Positions 17,945-27,853 of a stretch of DNA of 64,000 bases are shown in pieces (within the stretch, counting starts at the first letter, position 1; each line of letters starts with the position of its first letter). The notes under the pieces are model-generated. The model saw nothing but the letters and a program-made list of their open reading frames with translations, ran no database searches and was not told the DNA's origin. Origin of the DNA: Listeria cossartiae subsp. cossartiae (lineage in GTDB: Bacteria; Bacillota; Bacilli; Lactobacillales; Listeriaceae); NCBI RefSeq assembly GCF_014224155.1, contig NZ_JAASUI010000004.1, positions 124,001 through 188,000 on the forward strand, in the 5' to 3' direction. A program made the translations under genes and the position numbers.

Positions 17945-18087
17945 AATAAAAAAGAACCGCATTGGTCTTTTCTACTGCTAACATTGTAACTTGTTTTTAC
18001 CCTAATTAACATTACAGGTACATTAAAAATCATTACAGTTCGTGCTACCGGAATAGACCAATTCAACTAAAATAGCCCAAAGTCTAC
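17945..18087 (-). ncRNA. Candidate small RNA upstream of ftsE
   Basis: A perfect -35 TTGACA (18117-18122) with a 17-base spacer precedes a weak -10 (TTTAGC). About 140 bases downstream AAAGACC pairs with GG(T)TCTTT around AATGC and is followed by TTTATTTTG, a plausible intrinsic terminator (17945-17972). There is no ORF of note. The weak -10 and the bulged stem keep confidence low; it could instead be an attenuated ftsE leader. Confidence 0.35.
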
Positions 18088-18141
18088 AACTAGGCTAAAC
18101 TTGTTTGTCATATAATTGTCAAAAACCAGCCCTAAAACCTC

Positions 18142-18190
18142 AAAAAAAGTACCATTTCCTGACTAAAAAGTGCGGAAATGGTACTTTTTT
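18142..18190. terminator. Bidirectional terminator after the YitT-family gene
   Basis: GTACCATTTCC pairs with GGAAATGGTAC, with T-runs on both sides. It lies at the stop of the YitT gene. Confidence 0.9.
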
Positions 18191-19052
18191 ATGACGTGAA
18201 ACCTTCCCCCATTACTTCGCTGGCGCTCATTACGACAACAAAAGCCTCGGGATCAATCTCTTTTATAACTTCTTTTAACCTTGAAAACTCACTTTGAGCG
18301 ATAACACATAACAAAATTTGCTTGTCATCTTCCGTGTAGCCACCTTTTGCGGAAAGGCGCGTAATCCCACGATCAATTTTAAATAAAATTGCTTGGCGAA
18401 TTGATTCTTGATTCTCTGAAATGATAAAGACCGTTTTCGACTGATTAAGGCCAACTTGAACCAAATCAATCGTTTTACTTGTTGCAAAAAGCCCGACAAG
18501 CGCATAAAGTCCAGATTCAATATCAAAAACAAACATCGCCGAAATAACAACAAAACCGTCAATTAATGCTACACAAATCCCTAATGTTAAATGGGAATAT
18601 TTATGCAAAATTTGCGCCGCTACATCGGTACCACCAGTGGAAGCTTTGCCGCGGAAAACGATACCGAGCCCCATTCCCACTAGTACACCACCAAATAGTG
18701 CAGCGACTAATGGTTCATGTGTCCACGGTTCTAAACCTTGTGTTAAGTACACAAAAAACGGCAAAAGCATCGTGCCGACAAACGTTTTTAAACCAAATTG
18801 ATAACCTAAAAAGAATAATCCTGCTAGAAATAAAGGGATATTAAATGCCCACTGAATAAAAGCAGGGTTCCAACCAGTTAAATAATTAATAATCGTACTT
18901 ATCCCGCTCACGCCGCCAGAAGCAACATGATTTGGGAGAAGCAGGACGTTGAAGGCTAGTGCAATTAGCGCTGCACCAATAATGACATAAACATACTCAA
19001 TTAATTTAGAAACAATTGGGGATAATGGTTGTTTCTTTCTTTTATTTACCAT
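18189..19052 (-). CDS. YitT/YvjA family membrane protein (DUF161-DUF2179)
   Basis: This 287-residue protein has five to six hydrophobic spans (about 15-200) followed by a cytoplasmic DUF2179 domain (KIDRGITRLSAKGGYT...VVMSASEVMGEGF). The cellular role of the family is not established. It starts 5 bases after prfB with only a weak ribosome site inside the prfB tail, so translational coupling is likely. Gene order prfB-yvjA matches that in Bacillus. Confidence 0.85.
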   Translation of the reverse strand: MVNKRKKQPLSPIVSKLIEYVYVIIGAALIALAFNVLLLPNHVASGGVSGISTIINYLTGWNPAFIQWAFNIPLFLAGLFFLGYQFGLKTFVGTMLLPFFVYLTQGLEPWTHEPLVAALFGGVLVGMGLGIVFRGKASTGGTDVAAQILHKYSHLTLGICVALIDGFVVISAMFVFDIESGLYALVGLFATSKTIDLVQVGLNQSKTVFIISENQESIRQAILFKIDRGITRLSAKGGYTEDDKQILLCVIAQSEFSRLKEVIKEIDPEAFVVVMSASEVMGEGFTS

Positions 19053-19057
19053 AAGTT

Positions 19058-20159
19058 CTATCCAATCCTAGAACGCAAATATGCATTGATAAAGTCGTCT
19101 AAATCTCCATCCATTACCGCTTGAATATTACCGGTTTCGTAATTTGTGCGATGATCTTTCACCATGGAGTAAGGGTGGAAAACATAGGAACGAATTTGGC
19201 TTCCCCAACCAATTTCTTTTTGTTCTCCACGAATTTCTGCTAGCTCGCGTTCTTTTTCTTCTTGTTCTTTTTGATATAGCTTTGTTTTTAACATTTTCAT
19301 TGCTTGTTCACGGTTTTTAAGCTGCGAACGTTCTGATTGACACGTTACGACAATCCCGGATGGAATATGCGTCATCCGAACAGCGGAGTCAGTTGTATTA
19401 ATATGCTGACCACCAGCACCTGTTGCGCGGTACGTATCAATTTTCAAGTCTTCTGTACGAACTTCGATTTCGATATCGTCATCTAATTCCGGCATTACAT
19501 CTACAGAAACAAACGATGTATGGCGTCTACCCGATGAGTCAAACGGCGAAATACGAACAAGACGATGCACGCCTTTTTCTGCTTTTAAGTAGCCATACGC
19601 ATTGTGGCCTTTGATAAGTAGAGTCACACTCTTAATTCCAGCTTCGTCTCCTGCTTGGTAATCCAGCATTTCCACTTTAAAGCCTTTTTTCTCAGACCAG
19701 CGTTGGTACATACGTAATAACATTGAGCCCCAGTCTTGTGATTCTGTACCACCAGCACCTGGATGAAGTTCTAAAATAGCATTATTTTTGTCATATGGAT
19801 CACTAAGCATTAGTTTTAATTCAAACTCGCTAATTGTCGCCATGTAGGCTTTAATATCTTTTTCTAGCTCTGCTTGCAAGTCTTCATCTGCTTCTTCTTT
19901 TAAAAGTTCCAAACTAATTTCCATGCTTTCTTGTTCTTCTTCCAGTGCATGGAACGCTTGGTATGTTTCTTTATATCCATTGGATTCATTAATTACTTTT
20001 TGCGCTGCTTGTTGGTCGTTCCAAAAATTCGGGTCCAACATTTGGTCTTCTAACTCAGCAATTCGAACTTCCATGCTGTCTAAGTCAAAGAGACCCCCTA
20101 AAGTCTTTGATTTGCTGTGCTGTTTTTTCTAGTTCATTACGAATTTCTGCTAATTCCAT
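19058..20159 (-). CDS. prfB: Peptide chain release factor 2, programmed +1 frameshift
   Basis: RF2 terminates translation at UGA and UAA. The gene is in two frames: 24 codons from ATG 20159 ([12 protein letters not shown]) to CTT, an in-frame TGA at 20085-20087, then +1 reading from 20086 to 19058, giving 366 residues. The GGQ motif (GAGGQHIN) and the SPF anticodon-mimic (RISPFDSSG) are present. The ATG follows AAGGTGG. The frameshift is the normal autoregulatory device and not a pseudogene. Confidence 0.96.
20084..20099 (-). promoter_or_regulatory. RF2 programmed frameshift site
   Basis: An internal ribosome-site-like AGGGGG (20094-20099) lies 3 bases before the slippery CTT TGA C (20084-20090). 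This is the canonical RF2 arrangement: slow termination at UGA when RF2 is low allows +1 slippage and more RF2. Confidence 0.96.
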
Positions 20160-20202
20160 TCTAATTCCACCTTTTTTGAATTTACTTACAAACTTTCATA
20201 GC

Positions 20203-20230
20203 AAAAAGCGCCGTCTTGCAGGCGCTTTTT
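20203..20230. terminator. Terminator between secA and prfB
   Basis: AAAAAGCGCC pairs with GGCGCTTTTT across an 8-base loop. It is symmetric, so it could act in both directions. prfB has no obvious promoter between it and its start, so read-through from secA is likely. Confidence 0.82.
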
Positions 20231-20243
20231 AAATTGTTTCAAT

Positions 20244-22757
20244 CTATGCTTCTTTACCATGACAATTTTTATATTTTTTGCCGCTACCACAAGGACATGG
20301 ATCGTTACGTCCAATATGTTGGTCTTTGCGGATTGGTTGGCGTTTCGCTTCTGGTTTACCTTCAGCAGGATTGACCGCTTCCCCTTTTGCAACTTGCTCA
20401 CGCTCAAGGTTTTGGCGAATTTCTGCTTTCATGATATAACGCGCCACGTCTTCATCGATGGAAGATACCATCGCTTCGAACATTTCGAAACCTTCTGATT
20501 GATACTCACGAAGCGGATCAATTTGACCATAAGCACGTAAATGAATACCATCACGTAAATGATCCATTGCATCAATATGATCAACCCATTTAGTATCAAC
20601 AACACGAAGCAGAACTACTTTTTCAAATTCATTGAACTCTTCTGGAGGTAGTAATGTTTCTTTTTCGTCGTACGCTGCTTTAATTTTATCTAAAATTAGG
20701 TTTTGAATATCTTCGCTTGTTCTATTTTGTAAATCTTCTAGTGTGATTGTGCCTTCAGGAAGTAAGTTCGCGTCAACATAATCAACAATTCCTTGTAAGT
20801 TCCACGCTTCTTCTGGTTCGTGACTTGAAGCATTGCCCGAAACGATAAAGTTCACTGTACGTTGAATCATTTGTTCAATAATTTCACGCAAGCTGTTTTC
20901 CGCATTAATTACTTCATAGCGTTGTTTATAGATAACTTCCCGTTGTTGGCGAAGTACATCATCATATTGTAAAACTTGTTTCCGGGAATCAAAGTTATTT
21001 CCTTCTACACGTCTTTGTGCTGACTCAACTGCACGACTTACCATTTTACTTTGGATAGCATCTTCTGCCATACCAAAGCGTTCCATCATCGACTTCATGT
21101 TATCAGAACCAAAGCGGCGCATCAGTTCATCTTCCATAGAAAGATAAAACTGTGTCACACCTGGGTCCCCTTGACGACCAGAACGACCACGCAACTGGTT
21201 ATCAATACGACGAGATTCATGGCGTTCCGTACCAATAACGGCTAAACCACCTGCTTCAATCGTACCTTCACCAAGTTTGATATCCGTACCACGACCGGCC
21301 ATATTGGTTGCGATTGTTACCGCACCACGTTCACCAGCATTTTTAATGATATCAGCTTCGCGTTCGTGTTGTTTCGCGTTCAAGACATCATGCTTAATTC
21401 CTTTACGTTTTAATTTGCTAGAAATAAGCTCAGACGTTTCAATTGCAACAGTACCAACAAGTACAGGTTGGCCTTTCGCATGACGCTCTGCAATATCTTC
21501 TACCACTGCGTTGAATTTCGCTTCAATCGTAGTAAAGATTAAATCAGGGCGATCATCACGAATAATCACTTTATTTGTTGGGATTTCAATTACGCGCATA
21601 TTGTAAATATCACGGAATTCTTCTTCTTCCGTTTTTGCTGTACCAGTCATACCGGCAAGTTTTTTATACATACGGAAATAGTTTTGGAAGGTAATTGTTG
21701 CCATTGTTTTGGATTCGTTTTGGATCGTTACGCCTTCTTTTGCTTCAAGTGCTTGGTGTAATCCCTCACTGAAACGACGGCCTTTCATAATACGACCAGT
21801 AAATTGGTCAACGATTAACACTTCATCATCTTGAGCCACATAGTCAACATCTAAGCTCATTGTATAGTTAGCTTTCAACGCTTGAGCAATATGGTGCAAA
21901 ATAACGGTATTTTCTAAATCGAAAAGGTTATCTACATCAAAGTAGTTTTCCCCTTTTGTCATCCCATCTTCGGTTAGTTGAACAGATTTTGTTTTAATAT
22001 CAACTGTATAATCTTCCTCTTCTGTAAGCGTACGAACAAACGTATTTGCGCGCACATATAGAATAGTGGATTTCTCAGCTTCTCCAGAAATAATTAACGG
22101 CGTTCTCGCTTCATCGACCAAAATAGAATCGACTTCATCGATAACCGCAAACGCTAGCGGACGTTGTACCATTTCTTCTTTGTAAACGACCATGTTATCA
22201 CGTAAGTAGTCAAATCCTAATTCATTATTTGTGCTATACGTAATATCACATGCATAAGCTTCACGTTTTTCTGTGCTCGATAAAGCATTTAAGTTAAGCC
22301 CTACAGAAAGCCCTAGGAAATTATATAAAACACCCATTTCTTCTGCATCACGATGAGCCAAGTACTCATTGACCGTAACAACATGCACACCTTCACCAGA
22401 AAGCGCGTTTAAATAAACTGGCAATGTCGCTGTTAACGTTTTACCTTCACCAGTTTTCATTTCGGCAATGTTACCTTCGTGTAAAACAATCCCACCCATT
22501 AATTGAACTTTAAATGGATATAGGCCGAGTGCACGTTTCGCACCTTCTCTGGCAACCGCAAAAGCTTCTACCAATAAGTCATCTAGCGTTTCACCTTTTT
22601 GAACACGTTCTTTAAACTCTACTGTTTTTTCGCGTAGAGCATCATCCGAAAGAGCCGCAGTTTCATCTGCTAAAGCAATAATTTCATCTGCTTTTCTCTC
22701 CAAATATTTAACATCTTTTTTTCCTGATTCAAAAATCTTTTTCAATAGTCCAGCCAT
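20244..22757 (-). CDS. secA: Preprotein translocase ATPase SecA
   Basis: SecA is the motor that pushes proteins through SecYEG. The 837-residue protein has Walker A (MKTGEGKTL, about 99-107), DEVD Walker B (about 207-210), the helicase motif [15 protein letters not shown] and a C-terminal zinc finger [14 protein letters not shown]. It is the housekeeping SecA1. The ATG follows GAGGAG. In Bacillus it is likewise followed by prfB. Confidence 0.98.
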   Translation of the reverse strand: MAGLLKKIFESGKKDVKYLERKADEIIALADETAALSDDALREKTVEFKERVQKGETLDDLLVEAFAVAREGAKRALGLYPFKVQLMGGIVLHEGNIAEMKTGEGKTLTATLPVYLNALSGEGVHVVTVNEYLAHRDAEEMGVLYNFLGLSVGLNLNALSSTEKREAYACDITYSTNNELGFDYLRDNMVVYKEEMVQRPLAFAVIDEVDSILVDEARTPLIISGEAEKSTILYVRANTFVRTLTEEEDYTVDIKTKSVQLTEDGMTKGENYFDVDNLFDLENTVILHHIAQALKANYTMSLDVDYVAQDDEVLIVDQFTGRIMKGRRFSEGLHQALEAKEGVTIQNESKTMATITFQNYFRMYKKLAGMTGTAKTEEEEFRDIYNMRVIEIPTNKVIIRDDRPDLIFTTIEAKFNAVVEDIAERHAKGQPVLVGTVAIETSELISSKLKRKGIKHDVLNAKQHEREADIIKNAGERGAVTIATNMAGRGTDIKLGEGTIEAGGLAVIGTERHESRRIDNQLRGRSGRQGDPGVTQFYLSMEDELMRRFGSDNMKSMMERFGMAEDAIQSKMVSRAVESAQRRVEGNNFDSRKQVLQYDDVLRQQREVIYKQRYEVINAENSLREIIEQMIQRTVNFIVSGNASSHEPEEAWNLQGIVDYVDANLLPEGTITLEDLQNRTSEDIQNLILDKIKAAYDEKETLLPPEEFNEFEKVVLLRVVDTKWVDHIDAMDHLRDGIHLRAYGQIDPLREYQSEGFEMFEAMVSSIDEDVARYIMKAEIRQNLEREQVAKGEAVNPAEGKPEAKRQPIRKDQHIGRNDPCPCGSGKKYKNCHGKEA

Positions 22758-22846
22758 TTAAATTCTCCTCTACTGTTTTCGCTGTCATCGCGCAGTTTCA
22801 TCTATAATAACTTTCAGGAATTATCTTCGCTTAAATATACAAACTA

Positions 22847-22876
22847 ATTCTATCACTTATTAACTAAAATATACAA
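22847..22876 (-). promoter_or_regulatory. secA promoter
   Basis: TTGTAT (22871-22876), an 18-base spacer and TAGAAT (22847-22852) preceded by TGA form a good SigA promoter about 90 bases before secA. Confidence 0.65.
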
Positions 22877-22936
22877 CTGGTTATCTCTTTTTAGTCAATA
22901 AAATTATCAAAATGCCATAAATCCTTCACCTAAATG

Positions 22937-22965
22937 TAAAAAAATGGAGGCCAAGATTGGCCCCC
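22937..22965 (-). terminator. Terminator after hpf
   Basis: GGGGGCCAA pairs with TTGGCCTCC (one G-U) and is followed by ATTTTTTTA on the minus strand. Confidence 0.85.
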
Positions 22966-22986
22966 ACCTGTAATTATAATTTTAAA

Positions 22987-23550
22987 TTAGTTTGTTTCAA
23001 TTAAACCATACTTGCCATCTTTACGGGAATAAACAATATTCGTACCGTTTGTTTCCGCATCCGTATACACGTAGAAACTATGTCCTAACAAGTTCATTTG
23101 TAAAACAGCTTCTTCACTATCCATTGGTTTCAATGAAAATTGTTTTGTTCTTACAATTTCAAGATCAAAATCTCCCTCATTTTCTTCTGGTGGTGTGCTG
23201 CCGTTCACATCTGAATAAGCAAAATAGTCTCTTTCAGCGCCTTTATCACGGAACTTGCGGTTTACTTTTGTTTTATGTTTGCGAATTTGTCTTTCTAATT
23301 TATCTACAATTAAGTCGATGCTAGCATATAAATCTCCACTTGTTTCTTCTGCACGTAGCACAAGATTTGGGAGCGGAATGGTCACTTCAACTTTCGCATT
23401 TTTATCGGAATATACTTTTAAATTAACATGAACGTTAGCGTCTGGAGTTTCTGTAAAGTATCGTTCTAATTTATCGATTTTCTTTTCAACGTAATCTCGA
23501 ATCGGTTCCGTTACTTCAATATTTTCACCACGAATGTTGTACTTAAGCAT
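22987..23550 (-). CDS. hpf: Long-form ribosome hibernation promoting factor
   Basis: HPF dimerises 70S ribosomes into inactive 100S particles in stationary phase or stress. The 187-residue protein has the N-terminal S30Ae/YfiA domain (about 1-105) and the C-terminal dimerisation domain (about 130-187), as expected for the long form. I start at ATG 23550 (MLKYNIRG), which follows AAAGGAGG. The ORF extends upstream to 23652 without support. SigB-like and SigA-like promoters overlap at 23604-23640. Confidence 0.95.
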   Translation of the reverse strand: MLKYNIRGENIEVTEPIRDYVEKKIDKLERYFTETPDANVHVNLKVYSDKNAKVEVTIPLPNLVLRAEETSGDLYASIDLIVDKLERQIRKHKTKVNRKFRDKGAERDYFAYSDVNGSTPPEENEGDFDLEIVRTKQFSLKPMDSEEAVLQMNLLGHSFYVYTDAETNGTNIVYSRKDGKYGLIETN

Positions 23551-23603
23551 AGCAATTCCTCCTTTGAAATAAAACAAAATAACGATAAAGAAGAGTATTC
23601 TTC

Positions 23604-23649
23604 TTACCCTTAGTCTACGTGAAAACGATATGTTTTGCAAACATTTGCA
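23604..23649 (-). promoter_or_regulatory. hpf dual promoter (SigB and SigA) with cre-like palindrome
   Basis: GTTT (23623-23626), a 13-base spacer and GGGTAA (23604-23609) match a SigB promoter except for the last base. Overlapping it, TTGCAA (23635-23640) and TAGACT are 17 bases apart as a SigA promoter. The 14-mer palindrome TGCAAACATTTGCA (23636-23649) covers the SigA -35 and resembles a CcpA cre site with one changed central base. Confidence 0.65.
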
Positions 23650-23744
23650 CAAAGAGCTAAGAAGCTTACATTCACTTATCTTTATTTAGTATTTTATTCC
23701 ACTAATCCCGCTTCCGCAAACCTCTTTTAGGAGATAAATATCGA

Positions 23745-24401
23745 CTATCTGAATATTGTTAGAGCGCTTACCTTTTCCACCCCTGCTTCTTTTAAAATTT
23801 GCGCCGCCAAGTTGAGTGTACTTCCTGTGGTATAAATATCATCAAATAATAGTACCTTACGTACCTCGCAAACTGCTTTTCCCGAAAAGTAAAATACTTG
23901 TTCTGCCGCCAATCGTTCTTTTTTGTTTTTTTTAGATTGCTTTTCTGTATGTTTTTTGGCTAGAATTTCCTCATATAAAATATCGGATTGCTTTAAAATG
24001 GCGGTTGTTTGATTAAATCCGCGTTCTAATTTACGAGTTTTACTTACCGGGATAGGAACTATTTTCTGGTTTTTCCCTGCTAAAAGTTTTTTTAATTCGC
24101 TTTTGAAAATGGCTCCAATTTCATAATCACCTTGAAATTTAAATTTTTTCATATATTCTTTGGCAAAATCATTGTAGCGGTAAATGGATTTATTACTATC
24201 AAAAAAATGATCTCGGTCTTGGCAATCTTCGCAAACTGGTTCTGCTGACTCTTTACCACAAAATGTACAGAGTGAACCTGCCAATTTTTCAAATCCAGCT
24301 AAGCAAATTTTGCAACAAATAGGCGGACTATGGAACAACCAACTTAATTCCCAACTGGCGGTCTGTTTAACTGGCTGCGCGCAGAGCAAACAATTATTCA
24401 T
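23745..24401 (-). CDS. comFC: ComFC competence protein, phosphoribosyltransferase-like
   Basis: ComFC is needed for DNA uptake in competent cells and partners with ComFA. The 218-residue protein has N-terminal zinc cysteines (CLLC, CCKIC, CTFC, CEDC) and a PRTase loop VLLFDDIYTTGSTL near residue 185. It overlaps comFA by 8 bases. Confidence 0.92.
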   Translation of the reverse strand: MNNCLLCAQPVKQTASWELSWLFHSPPICCKICLAGFEKLAGSLCTFCGKESAEPVCEDCQDRDHFFDSNKSIYRYNDFAKEYMKKFKFQGDYEIGAIFKSELKKLLAGKNQKIVPIPVSKTRKLERGFNQTTAILKQSDILYEEILAKKHTEKQSKKNKKERLAAEQVFYFSGKAVCEVRKVLLFDDIYTTGSTLNLAAQILKEAGVEKVSALTIFR

Positions 24402-25713
24402 CTAGCATCCCTTCCAGCACTCCTAGTTGGTTCATTTTTTTAATATGAGCAATGGCTCGCTTCATTTCCATCGTTTGACCATAATGAAAAAAACAAACAT
24501 CACCTGTTGGATGCGAGATTTTCCGCCCCGCTCTTCCTGAGATTTGAACTAATGCTGCTTCTGTAAAAATTCGTCCTTCACTGCCAAATACAGCTACTTG
24601 GACATCAGTAAAAGTAACGCCTCTTTCTAAAATGGTTGTTGTTAGAAGCAACTTAATCTTTCCTTCGCGCAGCCATTCTACTTTCTCTTTACGGAGCTCA
24701 TCTGCCGAATGAACTGTCACAGGTCTAATAAAACCGTTTGCTTCAAGGGCCTCCGCAAATTGATTCATTGCCTCGATTTCTGGAAAGAAGATTAAAGCAG
24801 GCTGATTTTTCATTTCTACATTTTTAATCCAGTTAATTAGCTTGGGCGAGATTTCCCCTTTCGCTAAATTCTTTTTCCACGGACCAATCCAACAAGTTCT
24901 CGGTACAGGTAGTTTCTTCCTATGATAACGTCCGGGGATTTTCACGAAATTGCGTTTTCCGGCTTCGCATTCTTCTTGCCACTTCTTTTCTGGCGTGGCA
25001 GTAATTATTATTGTAGAGCCTTCTTTTGTTCTAGCTTTCCTAACAGCGTATTCTAAAAATGGATCTTTCGCATAAGGAAAAGCATCCACTTCATCAATAA
25101 AAATAACTTGGAATGTTTCATAAAAACGAATGAGCTGATGCGTCGTAGCGATTACAAATTGCTCTCCTTGATAATTGTCGTTCGAATCTCCATATAAACA
25201 AATAACATTCTGGGCAGGAAAAACTTCTTGCAAGCGAGGATGAAGTTCTAAGCAAACATCAACTCTAGGAGAAGCCAGACAAATTCTAAATCCTTGCCTC
25301 AAAGCCCAGTCCATTCCTTCAAACATCATTTCCGTTTTCCCAGATCCAGCAACTGCCCACAAGAGCATATCCTTCTTTTCTATTAAACTGGTAACCACCG
25401 CGTCAGACGCTTTTCGTTGTCCTGGCGATAAAATCCCCGACCAATTCAACAATGAGTCTTCTGTTTCCGGCAATAGTTTAGATTGTTGATAATATAATTT
25501 TTGACAACTATTTACTCGTCCCATAACAATACAATTTCGACAATACATGCAATCATCTTTCTCGCATGATGCGCAGGACATTTTACCAAATAAATGCCGA
25601 TTTGTATTTCCACAGCGAAAGCATTTATTGTTTGAAATTGCCGCCACCTCGGCTAATCCTACTGTCGATTCTATTTCGCGTTCTTGATATAACCTACCCG
25701 GGAAAATGTCCAT
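24394..25713 (-). CDS. comFA: ComFA DEAD-like helicase for competence DNA uptake
   Basis: ComFA is a membrane-associated ATPase that helps pull single-stranded DNA into the cell. The 439-residue protein has an N-terminal four-cysteine zinc motif (CFRCG...CASC...CMYC), Walker A VAGSGKTE, Walker B DEVD, SAT-like TATPEKK and helicase motif VI QISGRAGRK. The gene appears intact. A ComK-type box pair lies upstream. Confidence 0.93.
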   Translation of the reverse strand: MDIFPGRLYQEREIESTVGLAEVAAISNNKCFRCGNTNRHLFGKMSCASCEKDDCMYCRNCIVMGRVNSCQKLYYQQSKLLPETEDSLLNWSGILSPGQRKASDAVVTSLIEKKDMLLWAVAGSGKTEMMFEGMDWALRQGFRICLASPRVDVCLELHPRLQEVFPAQNVICLYGDSNDNYQGEQFVIATTHQLIRFYETFQVIFIDEVDAFPYAKDPFLEYAVRKARTKEGSTIIITATPEKKWQEECEAGKRNFVKIPGRYHRKKLPVPRTCWIGPWKKNLAKGEISPKLINWIKNVEMKNQPALIFFPEIEAMNQFAEALEANGFIRPVTVHSADELRKEKVEWLREGKIKLLLTTTILERGVTFTDVQVAVFGSEGRIFTEAALVQISGRAGRKISHPTGDVCFFHYGQTMEMKRAIAHIKKMNQLGVLEGMLDE

Positions 25714-25766
25714 CTGTATTCACCTCCCCTTAGTTATACATCATTTAGTTTTTTCTTGCAGAAGTG

Positions 25767-25811
25767 AATTTCTTATTTTCGAGTATGTATTCACCAGTAA
25801 AACGGCATTTT
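25767..25811 (-). promoter_or_regulatory. Candidate ComK (K-box) pair upstream of comFA
   Basis: A perfect AAAA-N5-TTTT box (25799-25811) and a one-sided match AAAA-N5-AATT (25767-25779) are separated by 19 bases on the comFA side. Bacillus ComK binds paired AAAA-N5-TTTT boxes. No good -35 is present before TATAAC, as expected for an activator-dependent promoter. Confidence 0.6.
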
Positions 25812-25876
25812 CCCCCTAGAGAAAAACTAGCCTTTCTACCACCTCAAACGACTGAAAAAGCAATTTTACCCTATAC

Positions 25877-25912
25877 GAAAAAAATCTCCAGCTAAAAGCC
25901 GGAGATTTTTTT
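25877..25912. terminator. Terminator after degV
   Basis: AATCTCCGGC pairs with GCTGGAGATT (minus strand) and is followed by a run of six T. T-runs are present on both sides. Confidence 0.88.
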
Positions 25913-26762
25913 ATTTTATTGACCAAGTTAATCCAAGAGCACCTTCGCCTAAGTGAGTTCCGATAACCGGGCCAAAATAGCTCAATTCGAATATTACTTC
26001 TGGAAATTTCGCTTCTAAATGGGCCAGCCACGCTTCACCTTTTTCTGGGTCGTTTCCGTGAATAACGTAAGCTTTTTCTGCCGTTTTGTTTTGAATAGCT
26101 GTTTGCAGAATATCTTCAATACGTTTTAGTGCTTTCTTTTGCGTTCTTACTTTTTCAAATAAGACAATTTGTTTATCATCAAAATGGAGAATCGGCTTGA
26201 TTTGAAGCAAGCTACCAACAAGTGCTTGGGCTCCGTTCAAACGACCTCCGCGTTGGAGATTATTTAAATCATCTACCATAAAATAAGCATTTTGCGCTTG
26301 TTTTATTTTATCTAATTCTTGGATAATTTCATCTAATGGTTTATTTGCTAAAGCCATTTCAGCTGCTTTCACAGCAAACATTCCTTGTGCCATACAAGAA
26401 AGTTCTGAATCATAAGCAACTACATTGAGCCCTTCAATTAGCTCTCCCGCTGAAGCTGCATTTTGAAAAGTACCACTAATTCCACTTGATAGATGAATAC
26501 TGACTACTGTATCAAAACCTTGTTCTTTCAGCGATTCAAATAATTGAATGAATTCTCCTGGGGCAGGTTGAGAGGACGTTGGAAAACTTTCGGCTTCTTT
26601 TACTTTTTGGTAAAAATCGGCCGCAGATAACTCCTCACCTTCGCGATAAGATTTCCCATCAATTATTACAGAAAGTGGCACGACATGAATTCGTAGCTGC
26701 TCTTTCACTTCATCTGGCAAATAAGTTGTGCTGTCAGTAACCACTGCTATTTTTTCGTTCAT
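25911..26762 (-). CDS. degV: DegV family fatty-acid-binding protein
   Basis: DegV/FakB proteins bind a fatty acid, and some present it to the kinase FakA. The 283-residue protein has the family features TDSTTYLPDE (about 9-18), TSQPAPGEF and HLSSGISGT. It lies 20 bases after degU, the same order as in Bacillus. The FakB role is a family inference; the sequence cannot show the bound lipid. Confidence 0.9.
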   Translation of the reverse strand: MNEKIAVVTDSTTYLPDEVKEQLRIHVVPLSVIIDGKSYREGEELSAADFYQKVKEAESFPTSSQPAPGEFIQLFESLKEQGFDTVVSIHLSSGISGTFQNAASAGELIEGLNVVAYDSELSCMAQGMFAVKAAEMALANKPLDEIIQELDKIKQAQNAYFMVDDLNNLQRGGRLNGAQALVGSLLQIKPILHFDDKQIVLFEKVRTQKKALKRIEDILQTAIQNKTAEKAYVIHGNDPEKGEAWLAHLEAKFPEVIFELSYFGPVIGTHLGEGALGLTWSIK

Positions 26763-26782
26763 ATAGTCCCCCTGAAATTTCT

Positions 26783-27469
26783 TTAGCGAATGTATACCCA
26801 GCCGTGCTTAATTGCCGTTACCACCGCTTGAGTCCTATCATTCACTTTCATTTTTTGTAAAATACTACTTACATGGTTTTTTACTGTTTTTTCACTGATG
26901 AAAAGTGTTTCCCCAATTCCGCGGTTACTTTTTCCATCGGTAAGAAGTTGTAATACCTCGCACTCTCTATGTGTTAAGATGTGTAATGGCATTTTCACTT
27001 CTGGTTGTTGATAGCCGTATACGCCTTGCGAAGTGTTTGTACTTGCTAAATGGCGGTATTCGCGAATTAATTTAATCGCTACACGCGGATGAATATACGC
27101 GCCTCCATTATCAACAATTTTAACTGCTTCTACAAGTTCATGCGCGTCCATTTCTTTTAATAAATAGCCGACTGCTCCAGCTCTGAGTGCCTCTGTTACA
27201 TATTCATCTGTGTCATGAATAGTCAAAACGATTACTTTAATACTAGGAAATTGACGTACTAACATTTCTGTTGCGTCAAGTCCGTTCACAGTAGGCATAT
27301 TAATATCCATTAAAACAATATCTGGTTTATATTCGCGAACTTTTGCTACGATATTTTTACCATTTTCAGCTTCCGCTACGACCTCAAAAGAATCTTCCAA
27401 CTCTAAAATTCGCTTGATACCTTCGCGAAACAACTGATGATCATCTACAATCATGATTTTGAGTGCCAT
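26783..27469 (-). CDS. degU: Response regulator DegU (orphan)
   Basis: DegU is a NarL/LuxR-type regulator of motility, biofilm and virulence-related traits in Listeria. The 228-residue protein has a receiver domain with D55 and a C-terminal HTH ([35 protein letters not shown]). No degS kinase lies upstream; the next gene is divergent yvyE. This matches the known orphan status in Listeria. Confidence 0.95.
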   Translation of the reverse strand: MALKIMIVDDHQLFREGIKRILELEDSFEVVAEAENGKNIVAKVREYKPDIVLMDINMPTVNGLDATEMLVRQFPSIKVIVLTIHDTDEYVTEALRAGAVGYLLKEMDAHELVEAVKIVDNGGAYIHPRVAIKLIREYRHLASTNTSQGVYGYQQPEVKMPLHILTHRECEVLQLLTDGKSNRGIGETLFISEKTVKNHVSSILQKMKVNDRTQAVVTAIKHGWVYIR

Positions 27470-27853
27470 AATGACTACTCCTCCTTCACTTATCTAATTT
27501 CACCAAGCCTCTTTGCAATCGAAAACATCAACCTTTTTAAGTAGCAAAACCGCTTAACCTTATAATCCCTGCCATCAAATTGGCAAATAAACATTTCTCT
27601 TTTAAGTACTATTTACTCAAACTTACCTATTTTCAATACAAACCTTCTCTTAATTATACTGCATAGTCTCAGAAAATTACTCCTATATGCCTATAAAAAA
27701 CAATTGAAAACCAGTCTAAAGTAATAGTAGTTTTTATTATAACACGAATTTGCCGTCACTTCACCCACCGCACTTAGAAAAATATCTATACAATCGCTTT
27801 GCTTTCGGATAAAATAAAAGCAGGCTGAATGCATCAACTTATGGAGGTTCCTT
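27470..27853. other. Divergent regulatory region between degU and yvyE
   Basis: This 384-base gap has no supported gene. On the minus strand two TATAAT -10 elements (27736-27741 and 27653-27658) suggest two degU promoters, both with weak -35 regions. The plus strand has TAAAAT about 40 bases before yvyE. I see no terminator or structured element. Confidence 0.45.

Larger units (their letters stand above)
17686..18188. other. Long intergenic region upstream of ftsE
   Basis: This 503-base gap holds no supported protein gene. It contains the ftsE extended -10, several TGTAA(T/C) hexamers (about 17832, 17873, 17985, 18011, 18032), a candidate minus-strand RNA (17945-18087) and the terminator of the YitT gene. 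Two hexamers at about 18011 and 18032 are 21 bases apart with an imperfect copy between them, resembling WalR direct repeats. That would fit WalRK control of cell-wall hydrolysis, but the match is imperfect. Confidence 0.5.

Noticed and set aside
20085..20087. In-frame stop near the start of prfB as evidence of a pseudogene
   Set aside because: The AGGGGG and CTTTGAC context is the standard RF2 programmed frameshift, so the gene is intact.
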